From a virus: a stretch of 49,565 nucleotides of DNA. A model generated the notes under the pieces. The model had not been told where the DNA came from. It did no database searches and worked only from the letters and a program-made list of their open reading frames with translations. Shown piece after piece: positions 1 through 8,419 of this stretch. Positions within the stretch are counted from its first letter, which is position 1. Each line of letters starts with the position of its first letter. A program made the position numbers and the translations under genes. Location: the IMG/VR virus record IMGVR_UViG_3300043409_002263, positions 1 to 49,565 of that record, one strand, 5' to 3'.

Positions 1-30
1 AATTCAGCTGATTTAATTATTGCATTATAA
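1..30 (+). CDS. C-terminal end of an unknown protein (partial)
   Basis: Nine codons (NSADLIIAL) followed by TAA are open from the window edge. The stop overlaps the next ATG as TAATG, the same coupling seen between many genes here, so this is probably the end of a real upstream gene. The tail resembles the ADYVII and ADVIVI segments in the proteins at 2355 and 3172, but nine residues are too few to assign a family. Confidence 0.5.
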   Translation, partial: NSADLIIAL

Positions 31-302
31 TGAAAGAGCCTAAATATGATTTATATAAGTTTGATGATTTAATTAAATCTGATGATTGGCCCAATAATTT
101 AATGGGAATTATAATGCTAAAAGCATATCTGCCTATTAAATCTTTAAATTTAGAAGAATTAAATGAATTAGAGCTTAATGTAAAACATATTTGTTACGGC
201 TCTTTTGGATATCAGTCTTTATTTTTTAGCATTAGAGGTGCTATTCTTAACAAAATTAATAATCAAAAGCAAAAAATTAAAAAACAAAATAAAAAAAAAT
301 GA
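30..302 (+). CDS. small unknown phage protein with lysine-rich tail
   Basis: I do not recognise this 90-residue protein. It starts on an ATG overlapping the preceding stop and ends with TGA inside the next gene's ATGA. Its first third contains FDDLIKSDDWPNNLMG, which matches a loose pattern (hydrophobic-LL-x-S-x-D-x-x-N-x-x-M-A) also found in the proteins at 2069, 2355 and 3172; this suggests a shared helical module. The C-terminus is strongly basic (about 11 lysines in the last 15 residues), which could bind nucleic acid, but that is inference. No transmembrane or signal segment is visible. Confidence 0.65.
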   Translation: MKEPKYDLYKFDDLIKSDDWPNNLMGIIMLKAYLPIKSLNLEELNELELNVKHICYGSFGYQSLFFSIRGAILNKINNQKQKIKKQNKKK

Positions 303-853
303 TAATTGAACGTATGATAGTAGACTTAGTTGTTGGAGCAATTAATTTTAGCTCTAAAACACTTAGTGCAAGAGTGGTTAATTTCAATGAAATAGATGTT
401 TCATTCAAACTTGCTGTTCCTGTTTGGTGTAATGATAAAGATTTTATTGGAAACAAAGACAATCATTCTGTTGTTTATGCTAAAAATAATAAAAAATGTA
501 TTGCTAGACTTGAGATTAAACTATCTGATGTAGATGGTAGTTACCCTAAAGTTAGTAATAATAAGTTTTTTGTTATTAGAAAGAAATACAATATAGTGGA
601 ATGGTGTAAAGATGGCTCTAATTTTATTATGTTATTAAATAAAGAAAGAGAAGTTGCTTTTAGAGAAATTAGATCAAATATTGTTTTAGAACAAATAGGA
701 GATTTAACTAAAAAATGGACTGATATAACTGATGGCAAATGGCATAATGGAGCAAAGTTTAATTACGGTCTTTTTAAGTATAGTGATAATATGGAAAATT
801 TTAATTGTTTTCCAAGAATAAAGCAGCTTGATGTAGCTGTTCAAAGTTTTTAA
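299..853 (+). CDS. unknown phage protein, 184 residues
   Basis: Unrecognised. The start overlaps the previous stop (ATGA); an alternative ATG lies five codons downstream. The sequence looks like a soluble alpha/beta protein with several beta-type stretches (VDLVVGAINF, KKCIARLEIKL, KFFVIRKKYNIVEW, NFIMLLN), and no catalytic motif stands out. It sits directly before the MoxR-type ATPase with a 19-base A/T-rich gap, so it is probably co-transcribed with it and may share a process, but nothing in the sequence shows which. Confidence 0.75.
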   Translation: MIIERMIVDLVVGAINFSSKTLSARVVNFNEIDVSFKLAVPVWCNDKDFIGNKDNHSVVYAKNNKKCIARLEIKLSDVDGSYPKVSNNKFFVIRKKYNIVEWCKDGSNFIMLLNKEREVAFREIRSNIVLEQIGDLTKKWTDITDGKWHNGAKFNYGLFKYSDNMENFNCFPRIKQLDVAVQSF

Positions 854-872
854 TAATATATAAATATAAAAT

Positions 873-2084
873 ATGAGCAAAATAACAAATTATAAGCCAA
901 GTGAGACTTATAACGCATTAAAAGATTTGATTGAAGCAAATGACAAGACAATGGCTAATGGAGGAACTCCAGTTAGTGTTTCTTTAATTGGTGTGCCAGG
1001 AATTGGCAAAACAACTGTTCCTAGAGAGTTAATAACTGATCTTGGACGTACTTATTATAAGTTAAATTTGGCTCAATTAACTGAGCCTTCTGAATTAGTT
1101 GGATATTATTCAAAAGAATATGAAGTGGTTAAAGACGGTGTTTCCTCTTGGGTTACAGAGAACTTAATCCCTAAATATACAGATGATGGATTTACATACA
1201 CTGGTAATGTGAAAACAAGACCGTGTCCTCCAGATTGGGTTACAAATTTACAAGAGAATGGATTCTTAATTCTTGATGATTTTAGTAGAAGTAATAGTTT
1301 GTTTAGTCAAGCTGTAATGGAACTTGTTAATGAAGGAACAATGATTGGCTGGGATTTAAAAGAGAAAAAGATTCAGGTTATTCTTACAGAGAATCCTGAT
1401 GATGGTAATTTTAATGTTTCTAGTGCAGATGGAGCTCAATCTGATAGAATGCTCAAAATCAATATGGTTTGGGATGCTAAAGATTGGAGTGAAAGAGCAG
1501 AAAAGATTGGTCTTGATGAAAGGTTAATTAATTTTGTGCTTTGGGCTCCAGAATTGCTTGAGAATAAGAAATCTGAAGGTATTAGTGCTAGTAACAATGT
1601 TAGTCCGCGTATGATGGACAAGTTCTTTGGACTAGTTTCTACAATTGATGATTTTGATAAGCATTTAGATAAAATTAGCTTATTTGGTGATATTTCTGTA
1701 GGTAAGGATGTAACTAGTCAGCTTATTAACTTTGTTAATAAAAAGCTTGATAAACTTCCTTCTATTGAAAAATTAATTAAAGAGTATGATTTATCTACAT
1801 CTAAGTCTCAATTAACTGCTTGTTGTGGTGATAGTGAGAAAGACTCTATAAATTGGAAGAGTGCTACAGCGGCTATTTTAACAACTAGAATGTATAATTA
1901 CATGAGATTTAATCAAAAGGATATTAAAAAAGACGAGATTAAACAATATCTTGAATTAATTCTTCATCCTAGTTTCTCTGTTGATCAGAAATACTTGATG
2001 GTTAAACAAACAGTTAGTCTTTCTAATACATTTGCAACTATATTAGCTGGTGATGCTAGATTTATCAAATGGATGACAAAGTAG
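873..2084 (+). CDS. MoxR-type AAA+ ATPase
   Basis: A 403-residue AAA+ ATPase. Walker A is GVPGIGKT at residues 40-47, Walker B is FLILDD at 131-136, the sensor-1 strand ends in TENP at 172-175, and a helical lid region with SPRMMDKFF near residue 245 follows. The ELVGYY segment after Walker A and the TENP motif are typical of MoxR-family ATPases, which remodel or activate partner proteins, often ones with von Willebrand A domains. crAss-like phages commonly carry such a gene. No VWA protein with a clear DxSxS MIDAS motif is seen next to it; the downstream neighbours are unknown proteins overlapping its 3' end, and these are the natural candidates for clients. ATP hydrolysis is well supported; the substrate is unknown. 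Confidence 0.9.
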   Translation: MSKITNYKPSETYNALKDLIEANDKTMANGGTPVSVSLIGVPGIGKTTVPRELITDLGRTYYKLNLAQLTEPSELVGYYSKEYEVVKDGVSSWVTENLIPKYTDDGFTYTGNVKTRPCPPDWVTNLQENGFLILDDFSRSNSLFSQAVMELVNEGTMIGWDLKEKKIQVILTENPDDGNFNVSSADGAQSDRMLKINMVWDAKDWSERAEKIGLDERLINFVLWAPELLENKKSEGISASNNVSPRMMDKFFGLVSTIDDFDKHLDKISLFGDISVGKDVTSQLINFVNKKLDKLPSIEKLIKEYDLSTSKSQLTACCGDSEKDSINWKSATAAILTTRMYNYMRFNQKDIKKDEIKQYLELILHPSFSVDQKYLMVKQTVSLSNTFATILAGDARFIKWMTK

Positions 2085-2368
2085 AACCTGTTATAGAAAG
2101 ATTGTTTTTAAAAGCTGATAAATATAAAAAAGATAATATGCATCTATTCACTTCAGGTGATAAGCATGCTGTTTATGGAGAAATCTGGTCCGTTATTGAT
2201 GACTATGATATCATATATTATATGGATGTTTTTGAAGGAATGATTGAATATACAGACAATTCATTTGATGTTATAAGTGAATTACTAAAAACTAAAGATG
2301 TGAGCAATGCTATTATGGCTGCTCACATCTTAGAAAAATTAAAATTAAAAATTAATGAAAATAATTGA
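2069..2368 (+). CDS. small unknown protein after the MoxR ATPase
   Basis: A 99-residue acidic, probably helical protein whose start overlaps the MoxR gene by 16 bases, so translation is probably coupled. Its C-terminal part (VISELLKTKDVSNAIMAAHILEK, written here as a pattern E-L-L-K-T-x-D-x-x-N-x-x-M-A) matches the helix motif in the proteins at 30, 2355 and 3172. The function is not recognisable. Overlap with the ATPase gene and with the following gene makes it a plausible member of a MoxR-associated complex; that is inference from position. Confidence 0.7.
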   Translation: MDDKVEPVIERLFLKADKYKKDNMHLFTSGDKHAVYGEIWSVIDDYDIIYYMDVFEGMIEYTDNSFDVISELLKTKDVSNAIMAAHILEKLKLKINENN

Positions 2369-3191
2369 ATGCAATAACAACAAATATATTGATGAAGATT
2401 TGTTTAAATATATTAATTCTATTTTTTTGAATTATGATATTGAAATTAATAATAATTCTAATATATTTTTTGCAAAAAATACAACTATTAATAGACTTAT
2501 CACTGATTATGATAATAAGGGTATTAGTAGAGTGATTAAAAGAGAAAAAGCTGACTATGTTATTATTAATAAATTTGATGTAAGTAATTATCCACAATAT
2601 TATGACGGAAATTGTATTACAAATAATGAAATTGGTACAGAAGTGGTTTATGGATTTTATAATAATAATCATGAGGTGCAAGATACAATATCAATGATTC
2701 TTGACTTTATTGACAGAAAACAAGATGTTAAATATGTTAATCAGAATAAGCTTAATGAGAGTTTAAATAATGGCTTTATTATAGATAAAGACAGCTATAC
2801 AACAATTAAAGAGCTTGTTGACAGTGAGCATAGTGATAATCATCAGCTTGCTGTTAATATGGTGATTCAAAGTGATTTGAAAAGTAATTGGCAATGGATT
2901 GTTTATTTATATCATGGAAATTATCAACAACTTAAAGATTATGATCAAAAAGACATAATTTACAATTATTTCTCTACATTAGGATTAAAAAATAATATTA
3001 AAGAAATTCTTAGAAATATTGATATAGCTCTTGGTGTTGTAGATGATGTAGATGTTAAAGATAGGCTTATATCAACTGTTAAACAAAAGTTTCAAGAGTC
3101 TATTAATGATTATTTTTCAAATACATTGAATACAGAAAAGTTTAAGCTTAATGATTTTAAAATAGAATACGATGCTAATCAGTCCAACTAA
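2355..3191 (+). CDS. unknown protein, tandem paralogue A
   Basis: A 278-residue unrecognised protein. Its start overlaps the gene before it by 14 bases. By eye it aligns in two segments with the next gene product: a strand ADYVIINKF (ADVIVISDI in the neighbour) followed by a Tyr/Asn-rich stretch ending in QYY, then a helical block T-I-K-E-L-V-D-S-E-x-x-D-N-x-x-L-A (S-I-E-E-L-L-T-S-G-x-x-D-N-x-x-M-A in the neighbour). The C-terminal 80 residues are helical. The gene is extremely A/T-rich. The two proteins look like an old tandem duplication beside the MoxR ATPase. No catalytic signature is seen. Confidence 0.75.
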   Translation: MKIIECNNNKYIDEDLFKYINSIFLNYDIEINNNSNIFFAKNTTINRLITDYDNKGISRVIKREKADYVIINKFDVSNYPQYYDGNCITNNEIGTEVVYGFYNNNHEVQDTISMILDFIDRKQDVKYVNQNKLNESLNNGFIIDKDSYTTIKELVDSEHSDNHQLAVNMVIQSDLKSNWQWIVYLYHGNYQQLKDYDQKDIIYNYFSTLGLKNNIKEILRNIDIALGVVDDVDVKDRLISTVKQKFQESINDYFSNTLNTEKFKLNDFKIEYDANQSN

Positions 3192-3972
3192 TGAAAATAC
3201 AGGTTCTTACAGAAGAGATTATGATAAAAAAACTGTTGATAATTTTATTAATGAAATAAATTATGAAACATCTGATATAAGTGGTAAAACATTGTTTCTG
3301 CAAGATAAAATCATTTCTCAATCAAAATTAAGAGATGCTGGATTCTTTATCACTAGAAATAAAGATAGGGCTGATGTTATTGTTATTTCTGATATTAGAA
3401 AAAAAACTTATTATAGTTCTAATAGTCAATATTATTTTAATCATAATGCTGGCGAAGAATCTTACTTTAATGAAATACAATTAGATGAGTCTAAGGGATA
3501 TAAATATATTTTAGATTCTGATATTTATAAGTATTTATATAAATATGAGGGAAATCAAGATTTACTTATTTCTATTGAAGAGTTATTAACATCTGGAAAT
3601 AATGATAATGCTAAAATGGCTATGGAATTTATGTCTAATGCAAATTGGACAGGTAATGAAATTTATCTAATGGAAATATTTAGTAATTATTACGGACATG
3701 TTATTAGAGGAAATTCATTTAAAAACTCTATTAGTTTTAAAGGATTTCTTGCTTCATTAGAATTTAATTATGAATCTATTGGTTTTTATCAAGCTTCTAA
3801 TTATAGAAAGTATTGTAAGAATGAAGAGCATCATCAATGGGTTCATAAGAAATATTGTGATAAATTTGAAGAACAATTTAAAAGTTTAGCTCAATCATAC
3901 AAGATTAAAATAGATAAATTAGAATTTAGTATTGATAAAGGTCTCAATGAGAGTGAAGATGATGATGAATAA
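3172..3972 (+). CDS. unknown protein, tandem paralogue B
   Basis: A 266-residue protein whose start overlaps the previous gene by 20 bases. It appears to be a diverged copy of the 2355 protein: the segment GFFITRNKDRADVIVISDI is followed by a Tyr-rich stretch with NSQYY, a linker, and the helical motif ISIEELLTSGNNDNAKMAME. It ends in a very acidic tail (NESEDDDE), which could be a flexible or DNA-mimicking end; this is speculation. No enzyme motif is recognised. Clustered genes with shared modules after a MoxR ATPase suggest one functional unit. Confidence 0.75.
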   Translation: MLISPTNENTGSYRRDYDKKTVDNFINEINYETSDISGKTLFLQDKIISQSKLRDAGFFITRNKDRADVIVISDIRKKTYYSSNSQYYFNHNAGEESYFNEIQLDESKGYKYILDSDIYKYLYKYEGNQDLLISIEELLTSGNNDNAKMAMEFMSNANWTGNEIYLMEIFSNYYGHVIRGNSFKNSISFKGFLASLEFNYESIGFYQASNYRKYCKNEEHHQWVHKKYCDKFEEQFKSLAQSYKIKIDKLEFSIDKGLNESEDDDE

Positions 3973-3988
3973 AACTAAAATCAATTAA

Positions 3989-4213
3989 ATGATGAAAAAT
4001 TTAATTAAAAATACAGAAATTAGATATATTGATTATTCTAATCAGTTAGAAACTCTTTTTAAAGAAAAATCTTTATATCAAGTTGAAGAGTTTAATTCTT
4101 ACAGATTGCTTTTAAAAGAATGGCGTAATATTGAAGAGTTATTGTTAAAGTCTTTATCTGAAGAACAAGAATACATAAATGGCGGAATGAATCCTCCATA
4201 TTTTTATAAATAA
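3989..4213 (+). CDS. small unknown helical protein
   Basis: A 74-residue protein preceded by an A-rich leader. ATG codons at 3989 and 3992 are both possible starts. It is predicted helical, with a Leu-rich middle (YRLLLKEWRNIEELLLKSLS), and ends in a Pro/Tyr tail. No family is recognised. It lies in a short unit before the SF2 helicase, separated from it by 18 A/T-rich bases. Confidence 0.65.
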   Translation: MMKNLIKNTEIRYIDYSNQLETLFKEKSLYQVEEFNSYRLLLKEWRNIEELLLKSLSEEQEYINGGMNPPYFYK

Positions 4214-4231
4214 AATTAAAACCAAATAATT

Positions 4232-5320
4232 ATGAAAACTAAAAGAGATGAAATACAAGAGCGCATCTCTGATATATTCAGAAATGCTGGTTTTTTTGGA
4301 ATAATTTTAGCTGCTCCCAGAGTGGGTAAAATTAGAATAACGTTGAACTGTCTTGACACAAAAGATAACGTCATGATAGCCTACCCAGAAACTTCAATTA
4401 AGCAGTCTTGGATTGCTGATATAAAAAAGTGGAAATTTAAGGGTGGTAAAATCAAATATACAACATATATGTCATTTAAGAAATTAAAGGATCCTGTGGA
4501 TGTATTGGTGTTAGATGAAGTTCATTTAATTAGTCCTGCACAAATGGTGCATATAGCTAATTATATTGTTAATTTTAACATTAAGAAGGTGATTGGCTTA
4601 ACTGGCACATTGGCTCCAGATACTAGAGAAAACCTCTTAAAAGGCTTAAAATTGCCTGTTTTAGTGGAATATCCTATAGATGAGGCTATTGCTGACGGTG
4701 TTATCACTGATTACAGAATAGAAGTGTTAACTACACCCCTTTCAACCATTAAAGACATTCATGTCAAATGGAAAGGTGGTGAATTTGATACATCTGAAAA
4801 GGCTAGTTTTGACTATTTAACTTATAAAATAAGCTCTGAGCAATCTCCTCTTAAAAGAAAGATGCTTAGGCTTCAAAGAATGAGTTTAATTAAGAAAAGT
4901 TTTGCTAAAATAGCCTTAACTAAAAAAGTGCTTAAAGAATCTGGCAATGAAAGAGTGTTAGTATTTACAGGACTGATTGATGTAGCAGATGGACTTGGAA
5001 TTGATAGTTATCATTCTAAATCTAAGGATGATTCAGCTGCCTTGTCTTTTATATCTGGTAAAACTAATAAACTTGCTGTTGTTAGACAATTGAACACTGG
5101 TGTAACATTTAAAAAGCTTAATAAGGCTATTATTAATTTCTTTGACAGTAATGCTGAGAATATGGCGCAGAAAATATCAAGGATTACATGCTTAGAATAT
5201 GATAATAAGGATAAAATAGCTAATATTGTTATTATTTGTAGTGATGAAGAACAAGAAAAAATCTGGTTAAGTAAGGCATTGAGCTTTTTTGATCAGAATA
5301 AAATTAAATTCATAAATTAA
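4232..5320 (+). CDS. SF2 (SNF2/DExH-like) helicase with altered Walker A
   Basis: A 362-residue superfamily 2 helicase/translocase, compact as in other phages. Motif I is AAPRVGKIRI at residues 27-36, motif II is LVLDEVH ending at 98, motif III is LTGT at 123-126, and a motif VI-like segment runs from Q313 to R317 (QKISR) in the second RecA-like lobe. Crassvirales genomes usually carry a helicase of this class near the replication genes, where it may unwind or remodel DNA during replication. The Ser/Thr that normally follows the Walker A lysine is Ile here, and motif VI is degenerate, so ATPase activity may be weak or the family may tolerate this. The leader is A-rich with no Shine-Dalgarno. 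Confidence 0.85.
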   Translation: MKTKRDEIQERISDIFRNAGFFGIILAAPRVGKIRITLNCLDTKDNVMIAYPETSIKQSWIADIKKWKFKGGKIKYTTYMSFKKLKDPVDVLVLDEVHLISPAQMVHIANYIVNFNIKKVIGLTGTLAPDTRENLLKGLKLPVLVEYPIDEAIADGVITDYRIEVLTTPLSTIKDIHVKWKGGEFDTSEKASFDYLTYKISSEQSPLKRKMLRLQRMSLIKKSFAKIALTKKVLKESGNERVLVFTGLIDVADGLGIDSYHSKSKDDSAALSFISGKTNKLAVVRQLNTGVTFKKLNKAIINFFDSNAENMAQKISRITCLEYDNKDKIANIVIICSDEEQEKIWLSKALSFFDQNKIKFIN

Positions 5321-5328
5321 TAAACTAT

Positions 5329-5538
5329 ATGTTAGTAGACAATAAAGATGAATTACAATTATATGTCAGTTTATTAGAATCTCAAAATAGATTAAAATAT
5401 AAAGATTTTGAAAAATTGATTAAAGATTTGAAATATGAGTTTAATATTAACATTACAATAGAACAATTGAACAATTTATATTCTTCTACAATTGAAGAAG
5501 AAGCTGAAGATTTAAGAATGATTTATGATAGAATATAA
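5329..5538 (+). CDS. small unknown acidic protein
   Basis: A 69-residue helical protein starting nine bases after the helicase stop. The C-terminus is acidic (TIEEEAEDLRMIYDRI). No motif is recognised. It abuts the next gene directly (TAA then ATG), pointing to one transcript from the helicase onward. Confidence 0.65.
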   Translation: MLVDNKDELQLYVSLLESQNRLKYKDFEKLIKDLKYEFNINITIEQLNNLYSSTIEEEAEDLRMIYDRI

Positions 5539-5757
5539 ATGACAAATGATGAGATTAAAGAAAAAATAAAACAAAAAGAATTTGTAAATGTTGAGAAAAT
5601 AGAATTAATTACTAATTACATTCTAGATTTAAAACAACAACAAGTTGAAATTAATATGCCAAACAATCCTATACATGTTATGTTAATGGAACATGCATTT
5701 CAGGTGAGTTTGGCATATTATTTAGATAAATTTAAAGAGGGAATTAATGGAAGTTAA
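5539..5757 (+). CDS. small unknown protein
   Basis: A 72-residue protein starting immediately after the preceding stop. The N-terminal 30 residues are charged and helical (EEKIKQKEF type); the rest contains NMPNNPIHVMLMEHAFQVSL, a conserved-looking helix start. The last 11 bases overlap the next gene. No family is recognised. Confidence 0.65.
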   Translation: MTNDEIKEKIKQKEFVNVEKIELITNYILDLKQQQVEINMPNNPIHVMLMEHAFQVSLAYYLDKFKEGINGS

Positions 5758-6364
5758 TATTGAGCGTTTGATAAATGCAAGGCTGTCTCTTGAAGGTTAT
5801 TTCATTTTGTGGTGTTTATATAATGAAGAAACAGCATCCTTACAAGGATATTGCAATTCTTCAGAATACAAAATACCTACAAGAGTGTTTGAACAACTTG
5901 TTAAAGAAAAATACATCACTAATAATGAATCAAATGAATTCAAAATTGATAGTATGGTTCTTACAGATAAATTCAAACTTGAAATACTTGGACTTAAAGA
6001 TTTGCAGGCAACAACATTTGATGTTGCATTTCAACAATTAAGAGAACATTATCCAACTAAAACTCCTAACGGAAGAAGATTACATCAAGATGTTGAAAGA
6101 TGTAAGAGACTTTATAGAAAAATCATTTGCCCTATTTCTGATAGAGTGGACGAAGAACTTCATTCTGTTATACTCCAATGCATTAATTTTATAATCAATG
6201 AAAAAAGTAAGAATAGAAGCTTAGATTATTTGCAGATGCTTCCTACATTTTTAGAACAAAAGAGTTGGGACACTGTTAAAGATGATGTAGAAGGAATAAT
6301 TAAAAAGAGTGGTTGGGTGGAAAAAAGAGGTGTTAATAATGGAGGTTTTACAGATGATATTTAA
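5747..6364 (+). CDS. winged-helix-like phage protein
   Basis: A 205-residue protein. The N-terminal 75 residues have the layout of a winged helix (hydrophobic helix YFILWCLYN, recognition-like PTRVFEQLVKEKYI, then a turn and strand). The second half contains FQQLREHYPTKTPNGRRLHQ and a Cys/Tyr helix (ERCKRLYRKII), a block I recall from Bacteroidota phage replication regions. It lies between the SF2 helicase and the DnaB-like helicase, so a role in replication initiation or helicase loading is possible but unproved. Its start overlaps the previous gene. The fold call is by eye only. Confidence 0.65.
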   Translation: MEVNIERLINARLSLEGYFILWCLYNEETASLQGYCNSSEYKIPTRVFEQLVKEKYITNNESNEFKIDSMVLTDKFKLEILGLKDLQATTFDVAFQQLREHYPTKTPNGRRLHQDVERCKRLYRKIICPISDRVDEELHSVILQCINFIINEKSKNRSLDYLQMLPTFLEQKSWDTVKDDVEGIIKKSGWVEKRGVNNGGFTDDI

Positions 6365-6374
6365 ATATAAAATT

Positions 6375-6599
6375 ATGAAGAGATCTAAGAAATCAATTGA
6401 AACAGAAAAATATGTAGATTTGTACATCAGCATGAATGATGGAAGACCTCCAACATACAAAGAACTTGAAGACAAATTTTTAATTAAACACACAGCAGCT
6501 TATAATAGATGTAAGGATTTTAGAGAGAAAATGTGTCAGCATGAACAAACAGAGACGGTGATTGATCATTATCTAAAGAAATACAAACAAGTGGCTTAA
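6375..6599 (+). CDS. small helix-turn-helix-like protein
   Basis: A 74-residue protein. The open frame extends upstream to a GTG at 6309, but that would overlap the previous gene by 56 bases; the ATG at 6375 follows an A/T-rich leader just after the previous stop at 6364 and is preferred. The segment RPPTYKELEDKFLIKHTAAY followed by a basic helix (RCKDFREK) resembles a small helix-turn-helix, so DNA binding is likely. The stop overlaps the helicase start as TAATG, linking its translation to the DnaB-like gene. Confidence 0.7.
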   Translation: MKRSKKSIETEKYVDLYISMNDGRPPTYKELEDKFLIKHTAAYNRCKDFREKMCQHEQTETVIDHYLKKYKQVA

Positions 6600-7660
6600 T
6601 GTATAAAGACATATTAAAGAATAAAATTGATGCTGGCAGGCTTGGAATGAATAAGGGCCTTCCTCATGGATTTGATAGGCTTGTTGAATATATACCAGGA
6701 ATACAGCAAAGTACATATTATTTGATTGGTGCAGAATCATCTGTTGGTAAAAGTGCATTTGCTAATAATAGCTTTGTATTCAATCCAATTGATTGGTATA
6801 TTGCTAACAAGAATAACACTAATATTAAGTTGAAAATACACTATTATTCATTTGAGATTTCTAAAGAAATGATGCTATATAAAGCAGTTTGTAGAAAGAT
6901 ATGGAATGATAATCAAATTCTCCTTGATGTTAATTATGTTCTCTCTAGAGGTAAATATAGGATATCACAAGAGCATTATGATTGTGTTATTAAGAATTTA
7001 GACTATTTTGATGAAATGGAGGATATCTTATATGTTCAAGACATAACAGAGAATCCTACAGGAATATGGCATAAGGAATTGAAATATGCCTCTCAAAATG
7101 GAAAAGGACTTACACAAGATTATAAACTTGAAGGAGACTATATTCCTAACGATCCAAATTTGTACACTATTATTTTAATTGATCATATAAGTCTTCTTAA
7201 AAAAGAAAGAGGCTTTAGTACTAAAGAAATAATAGATAAGCTTAGTGAATACATGATTATTTTACGCAATAAACTTGGATTCACTCCTGTTATTGTTCAG
7301 CAGCTTAATAGGGCAGGCAATGATCCTACAAGAATTAAAATGGATAGGATGGAACCTATGTTAAGTGATTTTAAGGATAGTGGTAATACAATAGCTGATT
7401 GCAATGTATGCTTAAGCTTGTTCAGTCCAGCTAGATATGAAATGGAAGATCATAGAGGCTATAAAATAGCTCCTAAGGGAGGTGGAATAGGTTCTAGATA
7501 TAGAAGTTTAAATATTCTTAAAAATAGAGACGGAGAAGCAGATAAAACAATTGGATTGGAGTTTATAGGAGAGGTGGGAGGTTTTTCAGAATTGAAGAAA
7601 TCTACAGACATGACAGATGCAGAATATGCAAGAATAAATAAGATAAAAAAGAGTTTTTAA
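6599..7660 (+). CDS. DnaB-like (SF4) replicative helicase
   Basis: A 353-residue RecA-fold helicase. Walker A is GAESSVGKS at 44-52, the catalytic glutamate region is SFEISKE at 84-90, Walker B is IILIDHISLL at 191-200, and the DnaB-type QQLNRA (motif H3/H4 region) is at 234-239. A GGGIGSRYRS segment near residue 300 fits the position of the arginine finger and beta-hairpin. The N-terminal primase-interacting domain of full-length DnaB is absent, as in many phage versions. It would unwind the fork and work with the TOPRIM primase at 9068. It is coupled by TAATG to the small HTH protein and overlaps the ATPase gene that follows. Confidence 0.9.
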   Translation: MYKDILKNKIDAGRLGMNKGLPHGFDRLVEYIPGIQQSTYYLIGAESSVGKSAFANNSFVFNPIDWYIANKNNTNIKLKIHYYSFEISKEMMLYKAVCRKIWNDNQILLDVNYVLSRGKYRISQEHYDCVIKNLDYFDEMEDILYVQDITENPTGIWHKELKYASQNGKGLTQDYKLEGDYIPNDPNLYTIILIDHISLLKKERGFSTKEIIDKLSEYMIILRNKLGFTPVIVQQLNRAGNDPTRIKMDRMEPMLSDFKDSGNTIADCNVCLSLFSPARYEMEDHRGYKIAPKGGGIGSRYRSLNILKNRDGEADKTIGLEFIGEVGGFSELKKSTDMTDAEYARINKIKKSF

Positions 7661-8358
7661 TGGCAAACAAAATATTGTTAGCAGGTAAGAGTGGCAGTGG
7701 TAAAACATATAGTCTTAGGACATTAAATCCTAAGAGTACGTTTATTATTTGTCCAGATGAAAAAAATCCGCCTTTTGAGGGTTGGAGAAAGAATTATATA
7801 ATGCAAGACAAAGATGAAAATTTTAATCCAGCAACTTGCAATTATTATAAAGTGACAGATTGGGATAAAATTAGAAATGTATTGAAATTTATTTCTGAAA
7901 ATAGACCAGAAATTAAAGTGGCTGTTATAGACACTATTACATATGCTATGATTGGTGAATTTATGCAAAAAGCTAAAATGACTGGTTATGGAAAGTTTAC
8001 AGAAATGGGATTAAATGTCTATGAGACACTTAAAATGATTGATGGGCTTAGAAATGATTTAACAGTGATTGTATGTGCTCATACAGATTATGAAGAAGAA
8101 AATGGCGTGGGAATGTCCGTATTTGCTGTTCCAGGTGGCAAATTAGTTAAGGATGTAGTTAAACCTGTGGGAATGTTTTTAATTACATTAGAAACAAAAG
8201 TTAAGAAAGTGGGAGAGAATGTTGAATATAAGTTTATGGTTAGTAATAATACAACTAACATGGCTAAAGTTCCAGCAGGAATTTTTAACACTTCTGAAGT
8301 AGATAATGATATGAATTTTGTATTAGAATCTATTAGAAAATATGAGTTTGGAGAATAA
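7660..8358 (+). CDS. Sak4-like RecA-fold ATPase (recombination mediator)
   Basis: A 232-residue P-loop ATPase with GKSGSGKT at residues 9-16, Walker B VAVIDT at 87-92 and a sensor strand VIVCAHTD ending near 143. Length and motifs match the phage AAA/RecA-like group that includes Sak4 single-strand annealing or recombination proteins. These are typically encoded next to a phage SSB, as here (8420). It probably promotes annealing or strand exchange in phage recombination and replication. It starts directly at the helicase stop (TAATG), and a structured 61-base leader separates it from the SSB-like gene. The fold is strongly supported; the exact recombination role comes from family and context. 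Confidence 0.85.
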   Translation: MANKILLAGKSGSGKTYSLRTLNPKSTFIICPDEKNPPFEGWRKNYIMQDKDENFNPATCNYYKVTDWDKIRNVLKFISENRPEIKVAVIDTITYAMIGEFMQKAKMTGYGKFTEMGLNVYETLKMIDGLRNDLTVIVCAHTDYEEENGVGMSVFAVPGGKLVKDVVKPVGMFLITLETKVKKVGENVEYKFMVSNNTTNMAKVPAGIFNTSEVDNDMNFVLESIRKYEFGE

Positions 8359-8363
8359 ATAAA

Positions 8364-8393
8364 AATGGAGCTACGCCATTAAACAAATGTAGC
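8364..8393 (+). promoter_or_regulatory. candidate H-type RNA pseudoknot before the SSB-like gene
   Basis: Stem 1 pairs AATGG (8364-8368) with CCATT (8376-8380). The loop of that hairpin contains GCTAC (8370-8374), which pairs perfectly with GTAGC (8389-8393). The connecting loops are A, G and AAACAAAT, a classic compact H-type geometry with an A-rich third loop. It is followed by 26 unstructured A/T-only-like bases up to the SSB start at 8420. This layout mirrors the phage T4 gene 32 mRNA operator, where the SSB binds a pseudoknot and spreads over an A/U-rich leader to block its own translation. The pairing is seen; the function is inference. Confidence 0.5.
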
Positions 8394-8419
8394 AAAATAA
8401 TTAAAAAATAGAATAAAAA

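Noticed and set aside
8364-8393. The pseudoknot as a preQ1-I riboswitch
   Set aside because: The fold type is similar and a short GCUAC-CC resemblance exists, but the loop is too short, the conserved tail differs and no queuosine-related gene is near.
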